The translations under genes and the position numbers were made by a program. From positions 15,291,511 to 15,355,510 of the forward strand of contig CM036159.1 of assembly GCA_020631735.1 (NCBI GenBank): DNA of 64,000 nucleotides. The letters run 5' to 3'. The notes under the pieces are model-generated. The model saw nothing but the letters and a program-made list of their open reading frames with translations. It was not told the DNA's origin and made no database searches. Position 1 is the first letter of the stretch; each line of letters begins with the position of its first letter. Below are positions 1 through 10,444 of this stretch, piece after piece. The DNA comes from Saccharum officinarum (taxonomy: Eukaryota > Streptophyta > Magnoliopsida > Poales > Poaceae).

Positions 1-518
1 GTTGTGGAGGCGACTCAGCTTGGACCTTCGCTGCCACATCCCCCTTCGACCACCCTAGTCTCCAGCGTGAAGCTTCCTTTGTCAGTTCTCATCGTCCGTC
101 TACTGAAGCTTCTAAGTTCGGGCTCGGCTGCATTTTCGCCATCGAGGTGGCCTCCTCCTTAGTTGTTACTACTACATTCAACGTCGTGCCTTCCGCCACC
201 ATGGTGGTGGGTGGTGACAGGATGTCTACCATCATTGCTTCCCGTTTCGGTAGGGAGTCACACCTTGGGTTGTCGAGCTCGGCGTGTTGTCTCCTCAATG
301 TTGCGCTAGCCACTGCCATTAGCAAGACAACTACCTTTGTTGTGGACATTGGGCAGATGCTTGTAGTATCGCAAAACCTCCTCCTCACGTTGTCGCTTGG
401 TGGTCTTATGCTCAAACAATCATTCACCCTCTTATCGTTTGTCTGTGCCAAGGCCATGGTCGTCCTTTGGATATGGACATGCCAGGCTTCACCCTTAATG
501 CATTGCCGATGTTACTGA
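1..518. other. Unassigned sequence
   Basis: Open frames of about 120 codons exist on both strands, but neither shows a domain I recognise. The start of hAT transposase similarity at about 519 is abrupt, so this may be unrelated sequence joined to the transposon remnant. Confidence 0.3.
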
Positions 519-717
519 CAGAGTCAAGTTTCCAACCATCTCTGCAAATGGCCTGTGATATCTTGGCCATTCCAATGTCCATGGTAAGCAGTGGCAGCTG
601 GAAAAGGAAGTCACATGCTCAATGACTACATAAGATCTTTTCGACCTAAGATTGTGGAAGCACTTTGTCTGCGCAAAAGATTGGCTCTAGTGTTCACCAC
701 TGCAACCGAGGCATCGA
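519..717 (+). pseudogene. hAT transposase C-terminus, copy A (part 1)
   Basis: This stretch parallels 3222-3440 closely at DNA level: the block encoding a DILAIPMSM-like segment, then the LDDY and RPETVEAL-like segments and a final AKDWL-like segment. That order is the C-terminal dimerisation region of hAT transposases of the RICESLEEPER/DAYSLEEPER type. Several single-base losses break the frame, so no protein is made. Similarity stops at 717, where a short inverted-repeat element starts, and resumes at 2273, so the gene end was split by an insertion. The rest of the transposase is missing on the left. The family call is firm; the subgroup is inference. Confidence 0.75.
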
Positions 718-755
718 CAGCTTGTTCGCTTGAGCTAAAAATAAGCGGCTGAAAG

Positions 756-2194
756 TAGGCCCGGTCGCCCATTCTCGTGTTACTCGGTTCGCCTCGGCCG
801 TGGGGGCGCCTGCCGCCCTTGGCTTCTCCGACGGCTAGGTCGGCTGGCGGGCCGGATCCGGGCACCCCGGGGCCGGATCAGCTCTCCCCTTCGCCGGATT
901 TGCGACGGGCGCGTGGCTCGTGCTCTTCACCTGAGCCGCACCGCGTGTGGTAGAGCCTGCGTTGGGCACCCTCGACGGCGCGTGTGCGGCTGGTCTACAC
1001 AGCGGGGCGGTACGGCTGGTTTCCTTGCCTGCGCTTGCCTGTGCTGTGGTCACCTCCACCCTGGGGCTAGGGCGGCCAGCCTCCCCCGACAACGACACCA
1101 GCCTCCTGAAGCCATCCTGTGCGCTGTCGGTGGGCGGGGCCTGGCCGGCCAGACTTGGGGCTGGTGCGGCGGTGCTCTTGGGCCTCATCGTGAAGCGGCT
1201 GCAGTTCATGGGTTCCCGACGAAAGCTCGGCCCGGTCTCTGCCGGGCGGGCGACGGTGACGCCTCAGGCGTCACAGACCTTCTTGAAGGCGTCGCTTCTG
1301 AACCTCATGCTTCTGCGCCCACATGCCAGATTCTGGGCGAAAGCCCAGCCTTAGAAGCATATAAGGCCAGCGACTATGGCGTCCAGGGTCGTGCCCTCGG
1401 GCGTCAATTCCTTTCTTGTTGGCGTCGCTGAGGAATCTCGTATGGCCCGTCGCTTGCCCCCCGTTTGGTCGTCGCGTCCGTTGTTCTTGTCGTGCGGCGT
1501 GCTCCTGGAGAAGTCCCTTGCTATGTCTGTGCGTGTCTTTTTTCTTCCGCAATGGTTTGTCCTGCTGCACTTGACCTCGCCGGCGTCGTTCTAGCAGATT
1601 CTTTGCCGCTAGTGCCTTCTTCATTGACGGATCCTTTGCCGTCGTTGTTGCTGGCCCTCTTTAGTAGATGCTTGGCTGCTAAGAGTGTCTTGGTCGCCCC
1701 CCTGCGGATGATTTGCCGTAGGGGGTGTCTTCTTCCCGGACGGATGCTTGCCCGTCTGTGGATCCTGGCGGATGCTTTGTCGCCTTTGGCTCTTTTGCCA
1801 CCTCTCTGGGAGATGCTTTGCTGTCGAGAGTGTGCTGGCCCGTATTTTTGGCGGATGCTTTGCCGCCGTGGTCGCTCGGTTCGTTGGCGGATGCTTTGCC
1901 GCCGTTGTTGCTGCTTGCTCGTTCTCTGGGTGGATGCTTTGCCACCACAGCTTGGTCTTTTGCGTAGAAAAACAATTGCGTTCTTTTATTGCAGGCACAG
2001 TAGCAGGTCTAGGGTGTTGAGGGCGGTCGCTCTCTCTTTGTATTTTTTTTATTGTTGCTGTTCCTATGTTTATCCTAGGTTACTCACTACTATCTTAGTG
2101 GTCTGTAATCTGTGCTACGAGGGTTTTCTCATAGCTGACTTGTAATTCACTCTCTTAATGAAAAAGGGTTATATCCCCCAATCGAGAAAAAAAA
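756..2194 (+). mobile_element. Poly(A)-tailed insert of unknown type
   Basis: This GC-rich segment interrupts the MITE and ends in eight A (2187-2194), preceded by a T-rich stretch that resembles a transcript 3' end. This suggests target-primed retroposition, such as a 5'-truncated LINE or a processed transcript. No reverse transcriptase motif or clean target duplication is visible. Frames of up to 226 codons exist (1465-2145, +), but their composition follows the repeats at 1592-1946 and I do not believe they are genes. Confidence 0.45.
1592..1946 (+). repeat. Array of about ten 18-nt mini-palindromes
   Basis: The core is a 5-nt stem, the loop ATGCTTTG, and the opposite stem. The clearest units are at 1626-1643, 1701-1722, 1739-1756, 1767-1784, 1850-1867, 1886-1903 and 1929-1946; weaker ones lie at 1592, 1663 and 1808. 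Stems differ between units but remain paired: GGCGG/CCGCC, GGTGG/CCACC and GACGG/CCGTC. Confidence 0.7.
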
Positions 2195-2272
2195 CTTTGG
2201 CTGATTTAAGTGAGAGAAAAATACTGCTGACTGACTGAAAATAAGCAGCTGAAAGCTCAAGCGAACAGGCTG

Positions 2273-2550
2273 CGAATTTTGCACTGGTGAAGGCTGAAGG
2301 ATTGTAGGTTTGTCGTGGTCACTGTCTGCCTTGTGGAAGCAAGAATCTATTGATCCATCCGTTGTATCTATGAGTGTCGTTAACTGTAGGTGTGTTGTAG
2401 GCTGAGATTGTGAACTGATTGTGATAGATTCCGGTATTTATCTCGTATAAAGGCGTAACTTGTGTTGAACTCTGTTGATTCGTCGTTGTTGTCATGTAAT
2501 GCTTATGTATCATGTTCTGGTGTCGTCTGACTCTGGAGTTTGCACGCTTC
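2273..2550 (+). pseudogene. hAT transposase copy A (part 2) and downstream flank
   Basis: The first 40 bases continue the C-terminal end of copy A: the ending here (AAGGCTGAAGGATTGTAG) aligns with the copy B ending at about 3448-3467. The rest is non-coding flank with patchy similarity to the sequence downstream of copy B, up to the assembly gap. Confidence 0.5.
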
Positions 2551-2650
2551 NNNNNNNNNNNNNNNNNNNNNNNNNNNNNNNNNNNNNNNNNNNNNNNNNN
2601 NNNNNNNNNNNNNNNNNNNNNNNNNNNNNNNNNNNNNNNNNNNNNNNNNN
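2551..2650. other. Assembly gap (100 N)
   Basis: Exactly 100 N. It hides the 5' part of hAT copy B. Confidence 1.
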
Positions 2651-3467
2651 ACCTGAAACTGCTATATGACTCTGCACATAGTGTGATGGCTTCAGCAAAC
2701 CTACTGCAAACATCTTCTTCCATGAAGCTTTGGAAAATTCAGCTTGAGCTAGCCAATGGCACAGCAAACATGAAAGCCCTTTTTCAGCAGTATTGCCAAG
2801 GATATTGCATGAGAGATTTGACCAAATACTGGAAAGATTGCAGCCTTGGTGTTAGCCATTGCTGTTGTTATGGATCCACGTTTCAAGATGAAGTTGAGTT
2901 CAGTTACTCTAAAATTTATGGTGCTGAGGCTGCCGAAATATGTTAAGGTTGTCAATGACTCTCTGCATGAGCTGTATAAGGAGTATGTGGCACACGCTCC
3001 CCTTGCCTGCCTATGTTGAAGCTAACAATGTGGCTGCCAACGCGAATGTTAACCCGGGAAATCCTCCTTCCACTAGTGATGGTCTTCTTGACTTGTATAT
3101 ATGTACCTTTCTGAGATTCAAAGTAGCCAGCCTTGCAAAATGTGAACTGGAGCAGTACCTGGAGGAATCCCTCACTCCACGATCCAGGAGTTTGATATCC
3201 TTAACTGGTGGAAGCTTAACACAGTCAAGTTTCCAACTCTGTCCAAGATGGCTCCGGGATATCTTGGCCATCCCAATGTCGATGGTTAACAGGCAGCAGT
3301 CCATATTCTCTGCTGGAACTGGGAACCGCATGCTTGATGACTACAGAAGCTCTCTTCGTCCGGAGACTGTGGAGGCACTTGTCTGCGCAAAAGACTGGCT
3401 CCAGTGTTCACCACCGGCTGCAACTGAGGCGCCAGGTTCTGAGATGATCAAGGCAGAAGCATTGTAG
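2651..3467 (+). pseudogene. hAT transposase, copy B, decayed
   Basis: The remnant encodes the C-terminal third of a hAT-superfamily transposase of the RICESLEEPER/DAYSLEEPER type. The segments KYWKDCSLGV, then FSYSKIYGAEAA, then CELEQYLEESLTPR, DILAIPMSMVN, GNRMLDDYRSSLRPETVEAL and AKDWLQ appear in the family order; the last part is the dimerisation domain. They fall in different frames. Frame changes occur near 2855 and 2945 and again within 3095-3240, so it cannot encode one protein. The stop is at 3465-3467. The 5' part lies in or beyond the gap. In the family the protein cuts and joins DNA at terminal inverted repeats; this copy cannot. Confidence 0.85.
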
Positions 3468-4383
3468 ATTGCCGATACTGCTTCGCTGTTGAAGCACAAA
3501 TAATATTGTGGTATCTTCGAGTGTAGTTAAGCGTAGGCATATTTTAGGAAGCAATTGCAGACATACATCTCCTCTGGAGTTTATCTCATAGTTGTAATTT
3601 GTCATGTCGGACTCAGTTTAACTCACTGCAGTGTGTACTGAGTTTAGCTGTGGTCTGAGGGATGTCTCAGGGATTGAGGTGGTAAACTTATTTCTAGATT
3701 CTGGCTATTGTTGGCTCAGTTATTCAGGTGCTAAACTTATTTCCAGATTTTGGTTATTGTTGGTGCTGCTGTTTATTTCCCTTTCTTAAGGCGTAACCTC
3801 TGTTCGTGCTAGTGTGTTAGATGCCGAGGATCGGTATCTATTTATATTTGTATCTGTATAAATTTAGCCTCATTTTTTGTGTGCTTGTCGCAAGTTATCT
3901 GATAGTGTCATCTGTTTAAGGTTCACAACTTTGGTGGTGATGACTTTGGTAATCAATGCTTTTGTTTGTACTCTGTCGTCTCACCATTGGTTCAACTCGG
4001 TTAAGTTACCAATGCTAACCAAGGTGTCTGTGGAGGTAGACAGTTCCGCCTCTGAATCTTTTAGGTAAAAATGGTTAACCCGCATCCCCTAAAACTAGCC
4101 TTGGAGCCACTGAGCCAGATCCAAGTCGGTCCATTCCCATCGCTATGCCTCACGCTTCGGCGGCCGCGGCGTCTCAGGCTTCCACCTGATCCGGATCTTT
4201 TCAGGGACAGGAAAATCGCATCCACGAGGCAACGAGCCATGGAGATCGGCACTGACACGCACACCAACAACCCGCTGGATCTCGCCAGGTCCCGCGTGCC
4301 AGTGCCACTTGCGAAATCGATCGATCGGAACGAACGGGACGCGCCGTGCCATCTTTTTTTAAGCCCTTTTTTAAAAAGTTTCT
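3468..4383. other. Non-coding flank of hAT copy B and GC-rich stretch
   Basis: The stretch is mostly T-rich and without a gene. It holds a local duplication of about 40 bp (near 3680-3718 and 3728-3766, shared core TAAACTTATTTC) and a GC-rich patch at 4140-4350 with no recognisable coding. Confidence 0.4.
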
Positions 4384-5539
4384 CTCAAATATTTTTTTTA
4401 TGAAAAGATTTTAGAAAATGGACCTAGAGCTTAGCGCCATCCACGCTGGCGCCAAAGTAATACAGCTTTGCGCCATTAGCGTTAGTGCCAAGCCTCATGC
4501 AACTTGGCCGACGACGCTGAACTGGCGGTGACGTGGCGGCCACCTTGGCGCCGTCACCATTGGTGCCGCTCCGTCGTCATTGGCACCAAACCTGGCGCCA
4601 TAGTTCTGTTACCATATGTATTATTTTTTATTCTAAGTATTTTTAGATTGTTCTAAGTGATCAAACATAAAGTCACTGTAAAAACTATAGAGTTAGACAC
4701 ATTTCTCAATATGCAAGTCATAGTAAAAATTTAAATTTGTACATGTCCAAGTCATGATAAAAAAGTCATTTTTCCATATATCTATCCCATGATAGTTGGT
4801 ATTCTAACATATCTAAGGCGTAGCAAAAATCTAGATTTACTATGACTTGACTATGTTAGAATTTGACTGACTTGACTATGTTAGAATTTGACTAAGTCTT
4901 TAATTTTCTATAGAATATAAATATGGCTAAGTCTGGATTTTTCTATGATTTGGACATTGATAAATTTAAAATTTTACCATGACTTGATAGTGAAAAGGAG
5001 CTTCATGTTTTAAACTTGGATATTTAAAATTATAGCAAATCAATTTAATACCTTACTACGAATTTGAATACTCTCTGAGGAGATGACAATAAAACAAGTC
5101 TCGACAATTTTAGACTTAGACATGATAAAAAATCAGACTTAGCTGGGCTTATGATTTTTTACTATATGTTAGGATTTGGCCTTATGTTAATCTCAAATTT
5201 GTCAATGTCATGATAAAATTTCAGACTTAACAAATTCCAACATATCCATCTCATGATAAATTTATAGACTTAACAAATTTTCATATGTCCATCTCATGAT
5301 AAATATCATGGTAAAATTTCAGGTTTGATGTCAATGACGACAGCGCCAAGCTTGGCGCCAATGGTGACAGCGCCAAGCTTGGCTGCCACGTCACCGTCAG
5401 TTCGGCGTTGTCGGCCAAGTGGTATGGGGGCATGGCGCCAACGCCAACGGCGCCAAGCTGTGTTACCTTGGCGTCAACGTTGATGACACCAAGTCCTGGG
5501 TCTATTTTCTGAAATCTTTCCATCAGGGACATATTTGAG
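4384..5539. mobile_element. Non-autonomous TIR element with about 200-bp inverted ends
   Basis: The left arm (4384 to about 4600) matches the reverse complement of the right arm (about 5325-5539), starting CTCAAATAT at both tips. The arms are packed with TTGGCGCCAA-like motifs; the 700-bp core is AT-rich and has no ORF. Long arms without a transposase fit a Mutator-like or foldback element. No target-site duplication is visible. Confidence 0.75.
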
Positions 5540-5555
5540 TGGCAGCCGGCACCAA

Positions 5556-5802
5556 GGCCCGGTTTAGTTCTCACCCCATCACGTCAAATGTTTGACATAT
5601 GCATGGAGTATTAAATGCGGATAAAAAATTAATTGCACAGTTTGCATGGAAACCGCGAGACTTAAGCCTAATTAGTCTATAATTAGCCATAATTGTTAGA
5701 GTAACACACATGTGCTAATGATAAATTAATTAGGCTTAATAAATTCGTCTCGTGGTTTTCAAGCGAGTTATGTAATTAAATATTTTATTATCAAACACCC
5801 CT
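5556..5802. mobile_element. Tourist-like MITE, divergent
   Basis: It starts GGCCCGGTTTAGTTC and has the internal blocks common to the grass Tourist family, such as CATGGAGTATTAAAT and CGAGACTTAAGCCTAATTAG, but the right end is eroded. Confidence 0.6.
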
Positions 5803-5902
5803 TCCGACTTCCCTAAAACATTGGATATGAAAAAAAAATTCGCCGACGAACTACGCAAGGCCCAAGTACAAATATGTTATCGCCCGCGCTGTGCTGCACG
5901 CG

Positions 5903-6244
5903 GTAAAAACTGCTGCACTGGTACTCTAAAACGCTACTCTATCCTTTCTCTCACTCTATATCTAGAGTGGTACAGTGCTTACTCTACAGTAGGCAGTGGC
6001 GGGCCGCACTAGCTAAACAAAGGAAAAAAATGCTATAACTCACAAACCAAAAATCCAAATTAAATTTCGATTGCACCATTAAATTTATCTCAATAAATCC
6101 TTCAAAACTAGATCACACATGAATATATTTAGATAAAGTAACAAATGAGTCCACCGTGGATAAAGTGGATAGAGAATGAATGAGTACGTGAGAATTAAGT
6201 ATAGAGAAGACGTAGGGAGGATGAATATACGTGAGTGCGGATAG
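5903..6244. mobile_element. TIR-type non-autonomous element, copy 1 (left end lost)
   Basis: It is nearly collinear with 24659-25041, including the blocks TGCTATAACTCACAAACC and TAGATCACACATG and the shared right end GAGTGCGG(G/A)TAG. It ends 95 bp before the PR-1 ATG and so forms part of that promoter. Confidence 0.75.
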
Positions 6245-6338
6245 CCTTCTATCGACAACACATCGAACAATCCCGCGCACACTCGCACTCAACGCTCACT
6301 CGCTGAGCCATTACTCAGCTCACCAACTCCAGATCTCA

Positions 6339-6957
6339 ATGGCGCACTCGGGCTGCCACCACCTTCTCCCCACGGCCATGGCCACGGCGTGCTTCCTCCT
6401 CGTCACCCTCCTCGCGCTCTGCGCCGTGCCGGCGCCGGCGCACGGCGCGCGTGTCCTCACGCCGGGCGGCGCGGGCGTGGTCACCAAGGCGCAGCAGCAG
6501 GGCGGCACCAGCACGAGCAGCAGCAACGCGACGGCAGCGGACGAGTACCTGGCGCCGCACAACCAGGCGCGCGCGGCGGTGGGCGTGCCCCCGCTGCGGT
6601 GGAGCGCGGACCTGGCCTCGGCGGCCGCGAAGACGGTGGCGCAGCGGCAGCGGCAGGGCGGGTGCGCGTTCGCGGACATGGGGGCCAGCCCCTACGGCGC
6701 GAACCAGGGGTGGGCGAGCTACCGCGCGCGCCCTGCCGAGGTGGTGGCGCTGTGGGTGGCGGAGGGGCGGTACTACACCCACGCCAACAACACGTGCGTC
6801 GTGCGCCGCGGGGCGGCAGTGCGGCACCTACACGCAGGTGGTGTGGCGCCGCACCGCCGAGGTCGGGTGCGCGCAGGCCAGCTGCGCCACGGGCGCCACG
6901 CTCACGCTCTGCCTGTACAACCCGCACGGCAACGTGCAGGGCCAGAGCCCCTACTAG
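6339..6957 (+). CDS. PR1: Pathogenesis-related protein 1 (CAP superfamily), frame disrupted
   Basis: The product would be a secreted PR-1 protein, a plant defence protein of the CAP superfamily that acts in the apoplast and is known in other plants to bind sterols. The start ATG at 6339 begins a hydrophobic signal peptide of about 36 residues ending in APAHG. The CAP domain follows: LAPHNQARAAVGVPPLRW, then YYTHANNTC, the CAP1 motif CGTYTQVVW, GCAQASC, and the CAP2 motif LCLYNPHGN, ending QSPY at the stop 6955-6957. The first 160 codons and the last 45 lie in different frames; the switch is between YYTHANNTC and CGTYTQVVW (about 6795-6815) and corresponds to one extra base. This is either a real null mutation or a sequencing error in a very GC-rich stretch. 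Length, about 205 residues, is slightly above the usual 160-175. No intron is needed, as is usual for PR-1. Confidence 0.88.
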
Positions 6958-7254
6958 CTAGCTAGATAGTTACCTCAGCTGCGGCAGATCGATGTGGTCA
7001 TCAGATCGGAGCCCCACCACTGCCGGCGACGGCAGCGGAGTACGTAGGTTCAGTCTTCTCTAGTTCGGTCACGGATGCTTTGCTTTGTGTTGTGTAATCC
7101 CGTGGTGTTCTTGGTGTTCAGAACTGCTTTGCTTTGGCGTATCAGCTTGTGTTGCCGGGTAAAAACGCCTGTGAGCTTTGATGTGATGCTTCAAACTTGT
7201 GGACTGTGCTGTGGCCTGTGGATGCGTGTTGGCTGTCTTGATTCGCTGCATAAC

Positions 7255-7488
7255 GAGGCCATGTTTAGTTTTCAAAAATTTTCAAGATTTTTCGTCACAT
7301 CGAATGTTTGGACACATGTATAAAACATTAAATGTAGATGAAAAAAACAACTAATTACACAGTTTGGTAGAAAACAACAAGACGAATCTTTTGAGCCTAA
7401 TTAGTCAATAATTAGACACTAATTGACAAATACAAACGGAAGTGCTACAATAGCCAAAGTCAAAAAATTTCACGAACTAAACACACCC
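7255..7488. mobile_element. Tourist-type MITE
   Basis: Ends are GAGGCCATGTTTAGTTTTC and GAACTAAACACACCC, with the internal blocks TCACATCGAATGTTTGGACA and GCCTAATTAGTC. TAA flanks both sides, consistent with a PIF/Harbinger 3-bp target duplication. It sits 300 bp downstream of PR-1. Confidence 0.85.
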
Positions 7489-7696
7489 TAACTTCTACTA
7501 GAAAAAAATTGGATACTACAACCGAGGAGATTACCTATGAAAGATTATTGAGCTATCTTCTAAGGAAACAATGAAAGTTCTAGCACTACCAAGAAGGCCA
7601 GAATCCAAATTAGAGCCAAAATCAAATCTCCCAAAAATATACAGTTCCGTCGTTGATGCTTGTAATTTTTTTGAAATAACAATATTTTTATACTAA

Positions 7697-8851
7697 AATA
7701 ACACTATTTTAATAGAGAATTGCAGAACTAAGAGTTGGAATTGAAAATATTGCAGATATAGGATATGGATGGCCAATAGGACCCTAATCGGTGAACCAAT
7801 GATCAATAGGTATTCGGTAGGCGTCCCTACTTAAGCCCTTAAAATTAAATTTGAGAGCCCAAGCCAAAAATTGGGCTCCACATGACCCATACTAGGAATG
7901 TCAAATTTGAGAGGACCCTCAAATCCCCCCTACCCCTCATTCCTCTCCCCCCCGCGCGCGCAGAAGCACACCTGTCCATTCGCATTCGACCCCATGCCAT
8001 CGCCTCCTTTGTCTCCGGCAAGGCCCTTTGTCAGCACGGCTCCCTCGGCACGCCCTCTCCCAAAACCTTCTCCTGCACCTCCACTGTCCTCCTCGGCAGG
8101 TTCCCTCCTCTGGCGACATGCCCCTTCCCCAGATCTCCTCACTATCACATCCCGGCTGGCTACCTCCATGACGAGTTCTCTGTCTTGGAGCCAGGGAAGA
8201 GGGGGGGGCAGGGGCCATGCCTCCCCTCCCCCTAACAATACAAACTTTTTTTTGAAACATATACACTTTCATTGGTGATGTTTGTAAACATATAGTTTTT
8301 TTTAAAATAACACTATTTTACTAAAGAATTGTAGAACTAAGAGTTGGAATGAAAATATTGCAGGTATAGGATATGGCAGACAATTGTATGGTGTATGGCC
8401 AATAGGACAGGACCCTTATCGGCGAACCAATGATCAATAGACACTTATCAATAGTGTAGATTGTGTCATGCGTTAGAGCAACTCCAGCAAATTCTCTACT
8501 TGAGCCCTTAAAATTGAATTTGAGAGCCCAAGACAAAAATTAAGCTTCAATAGGGCCTCTATTAGCTACCTCATATTTGAGAGCGCCCTCAAATCCCCCT
8601 CCCACCCCTCGTTCCTCTCCCCGTGCGTACACAGAAAAATGTCTGTTCACTCGCATTTGACCCCGCGCCGCCGCCTCCTCCGTCTTCGACAAGGCCCTTC
8701 GCTAGCATGCCTCCCTCGGCACGCCTCCTCCCAATAGCTTCTTCCGCACCTCCACCGTCCTCCTCGGCAGCTCCCATCCCCTGGCGGCGTGCCCCTTCCC
8801 CAGATCTCCTCACTGTCACTTCCCGGACCAGCTACCTCCTTGACGAGTTCT
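7697..8851. repeat. Tandem duplication, two copies of about 0.5 kb
   Basis: 7697-8181 and 8304-8851 align along their length: AAATAACACTATTTT, CCAATGATCAATAG, AATTTGAGAGCCC, and the shared C-rich tail ending CCTTCCCCAGATCTCCTCAC. The second copy has about 60 extra bases around 8430-8495. Both contain a C-rich stretch giving long but unconvincing open frames on both strands. No gene called. Confidence 0.75.
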
Positions 8852-9286
8852 CTCCCCAGCGACACCCCTCCCTAGCATGGCCGCCACCACCCTCCTTAGC
8901 GTCTCCCTTCCCACGGAGGTGCGCCCCTTGTCTAGATCTAGCGTCGGTGAACAACTTCGCTCTCCCTCTACACCGACAGGGCTCGTGCTCTCGTGGATCT
9001 AGCGATACATCTTCTCATGCTCTGACGAGCCCCTCTTCTCCACCTCTCTAGCTTCTTCATCTAGTTGTCGAGACATGGCCAAGTTAGTCAATGAAGAAGA
9101 AGATAAGAATGAGGATGACAAATGAGTCCCACATGTTATTCCCTACTAGAATAAATTTGAGGACCATATTTTGAGAGCCACTACTGGAGTACAACCTAGA
9201 AAACAAGGCTCTCAAAAGTAAGAAAAGCCATCAAATCAAAATTAGAGACCCTAATTTGAAAGCTCCTACTGGAGATGCTCTTAGAA
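8474..9286. mobile_element. Possible TIR element with GAGCA(A/T)CTCCAG ends
   Basis: GTTAGAGCAACTCCAGC at the left and the reverse complement of the right end, CTAAGAGCATCTCCAGT, are similar. Such ends are common on grass non-autonomous elements. The interior holds the second copy of the C-rich unit. Confidence 0.45.
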
Positions 9287-10444
9287 GCCAATAGCAAGGC
9301 ATGTTTCCCTTCTCTCGCCGTTTTGTTTTTCTAGATTTTGTTTGTCTATTCCAAACAAGGTGTTTAGGGACCTCTAAAAATATTGTAATTTTTAAGTAGA
9401 TGCTAAAAATAAAGCATAGTACATTTTGCTTGGATTTAGCATAATTGATTTTATATTTTTGAAATTAAAATTCTCCCCGTAGACTTTTCACTTTAACTGT
9501 TTAGCTGTAAAAAAAAATTTCTAAAAATGCAGAAAAAATCATCTAACTAGTATTTTTCATGTATTTTCCATCCAGTTTTTTAAACTAGGACATACTCAAA
9601 ATTAAGTTTAAATTCAAATTTTATTTTAAAACCATCTCCCTTATTAAGAAGCTTTGGATGTCCCTTGTTGCAATTTTAAGTAGATGTTACAAATGGAGCG
9701 TAACCCATTTTTTTTGGACCTAGCATCATTAATTTTGTACTTTTGAAATTAAAATTCTCCCTCGACCACTATATTTGAGTAATAATTTATCCAATAATTT
9801 AGATATCAAATGTATCAAATGTACTATCTAATAATCATAATTATATAATAAAAAATCTAATATAAAATAATTGAATGGTCAAAGTGTATCAAGTTAATTT
9901 AGATATGCCTTATAAAATAGTCTAATAATCTAATTATAAATAATCTAATATTTGGAGACCATGTCATATCAAAATATGCCTTATAAATTGGACCAGAGGG
10001 AGTAGCTGCAAAACAGTGTCTAAAAATCCTAGAAAACCATCTAAATTCATGGTTCGGAAAGTAGTATTTTTCATGTAATTTTTCTATGCATATACTTAGG
10101 TGAAATCCAAAATTATTTTTAACATAGGACATGCTCAAAAGTAAATCTAAATTTGAAATTATTTAAAATCATTCGAAACAAGCTCAATGATTTTAAATTT
10201 AATTTGGAATTGCAACTAAATTTTGACCGTTTCAGGTGTTTCTTCTGTGTGGTCATTTGCCTGTGAGTTCATCATCAAAATGCAGACAGACCAAGAGTCC
10301 AAAACTCAAAGAAATGGATTTAGATTATACTAAGACGATCGATAATACCCTAAACTAGTATTCTATAAGCTTCTAGTATTTGTTTGGACTTGGGCATTAT
10401 ACAGGCGCAACACCAGCTGACACTGACACGAAAGTCTTGCACGT
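9287..10444. other. AT-rich non-coding sequence
   Basis: No gene. It holds a diverged duplication (about 9370-9475 and 9655-9765, shared TTTTGAAATTAAAATTCTCCC) and at 9770-9999 a Stowaway-like right half ending GGACCAGAGGGAGTA. Confidence 0.5.

Larger units (their letters stand above)
718..2272. mobile_element. Short TIR element (MITE) split by a later insert
   Basis: The left end cagcttgttcgcttgagct (718-736) and the reverse complement of 2254-2272 differ at one of 19 positions. The flanks read cga on both sides (715-717 and 2273-2275), a possible 3-bp target duplication. Only 718-755 and 2195-2272 belong to the original element of about 115 bp; the 1.4 kb between them is a separate insertion. 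The element interrupts the end of a hAT transposase copy. Confidence 0.65.

Noticed and set aside
913..1431. Overlapping 135-172-codon frames on both strands
   Set aside because: Several frames are open at once because of high GC; none shows a family pattern.
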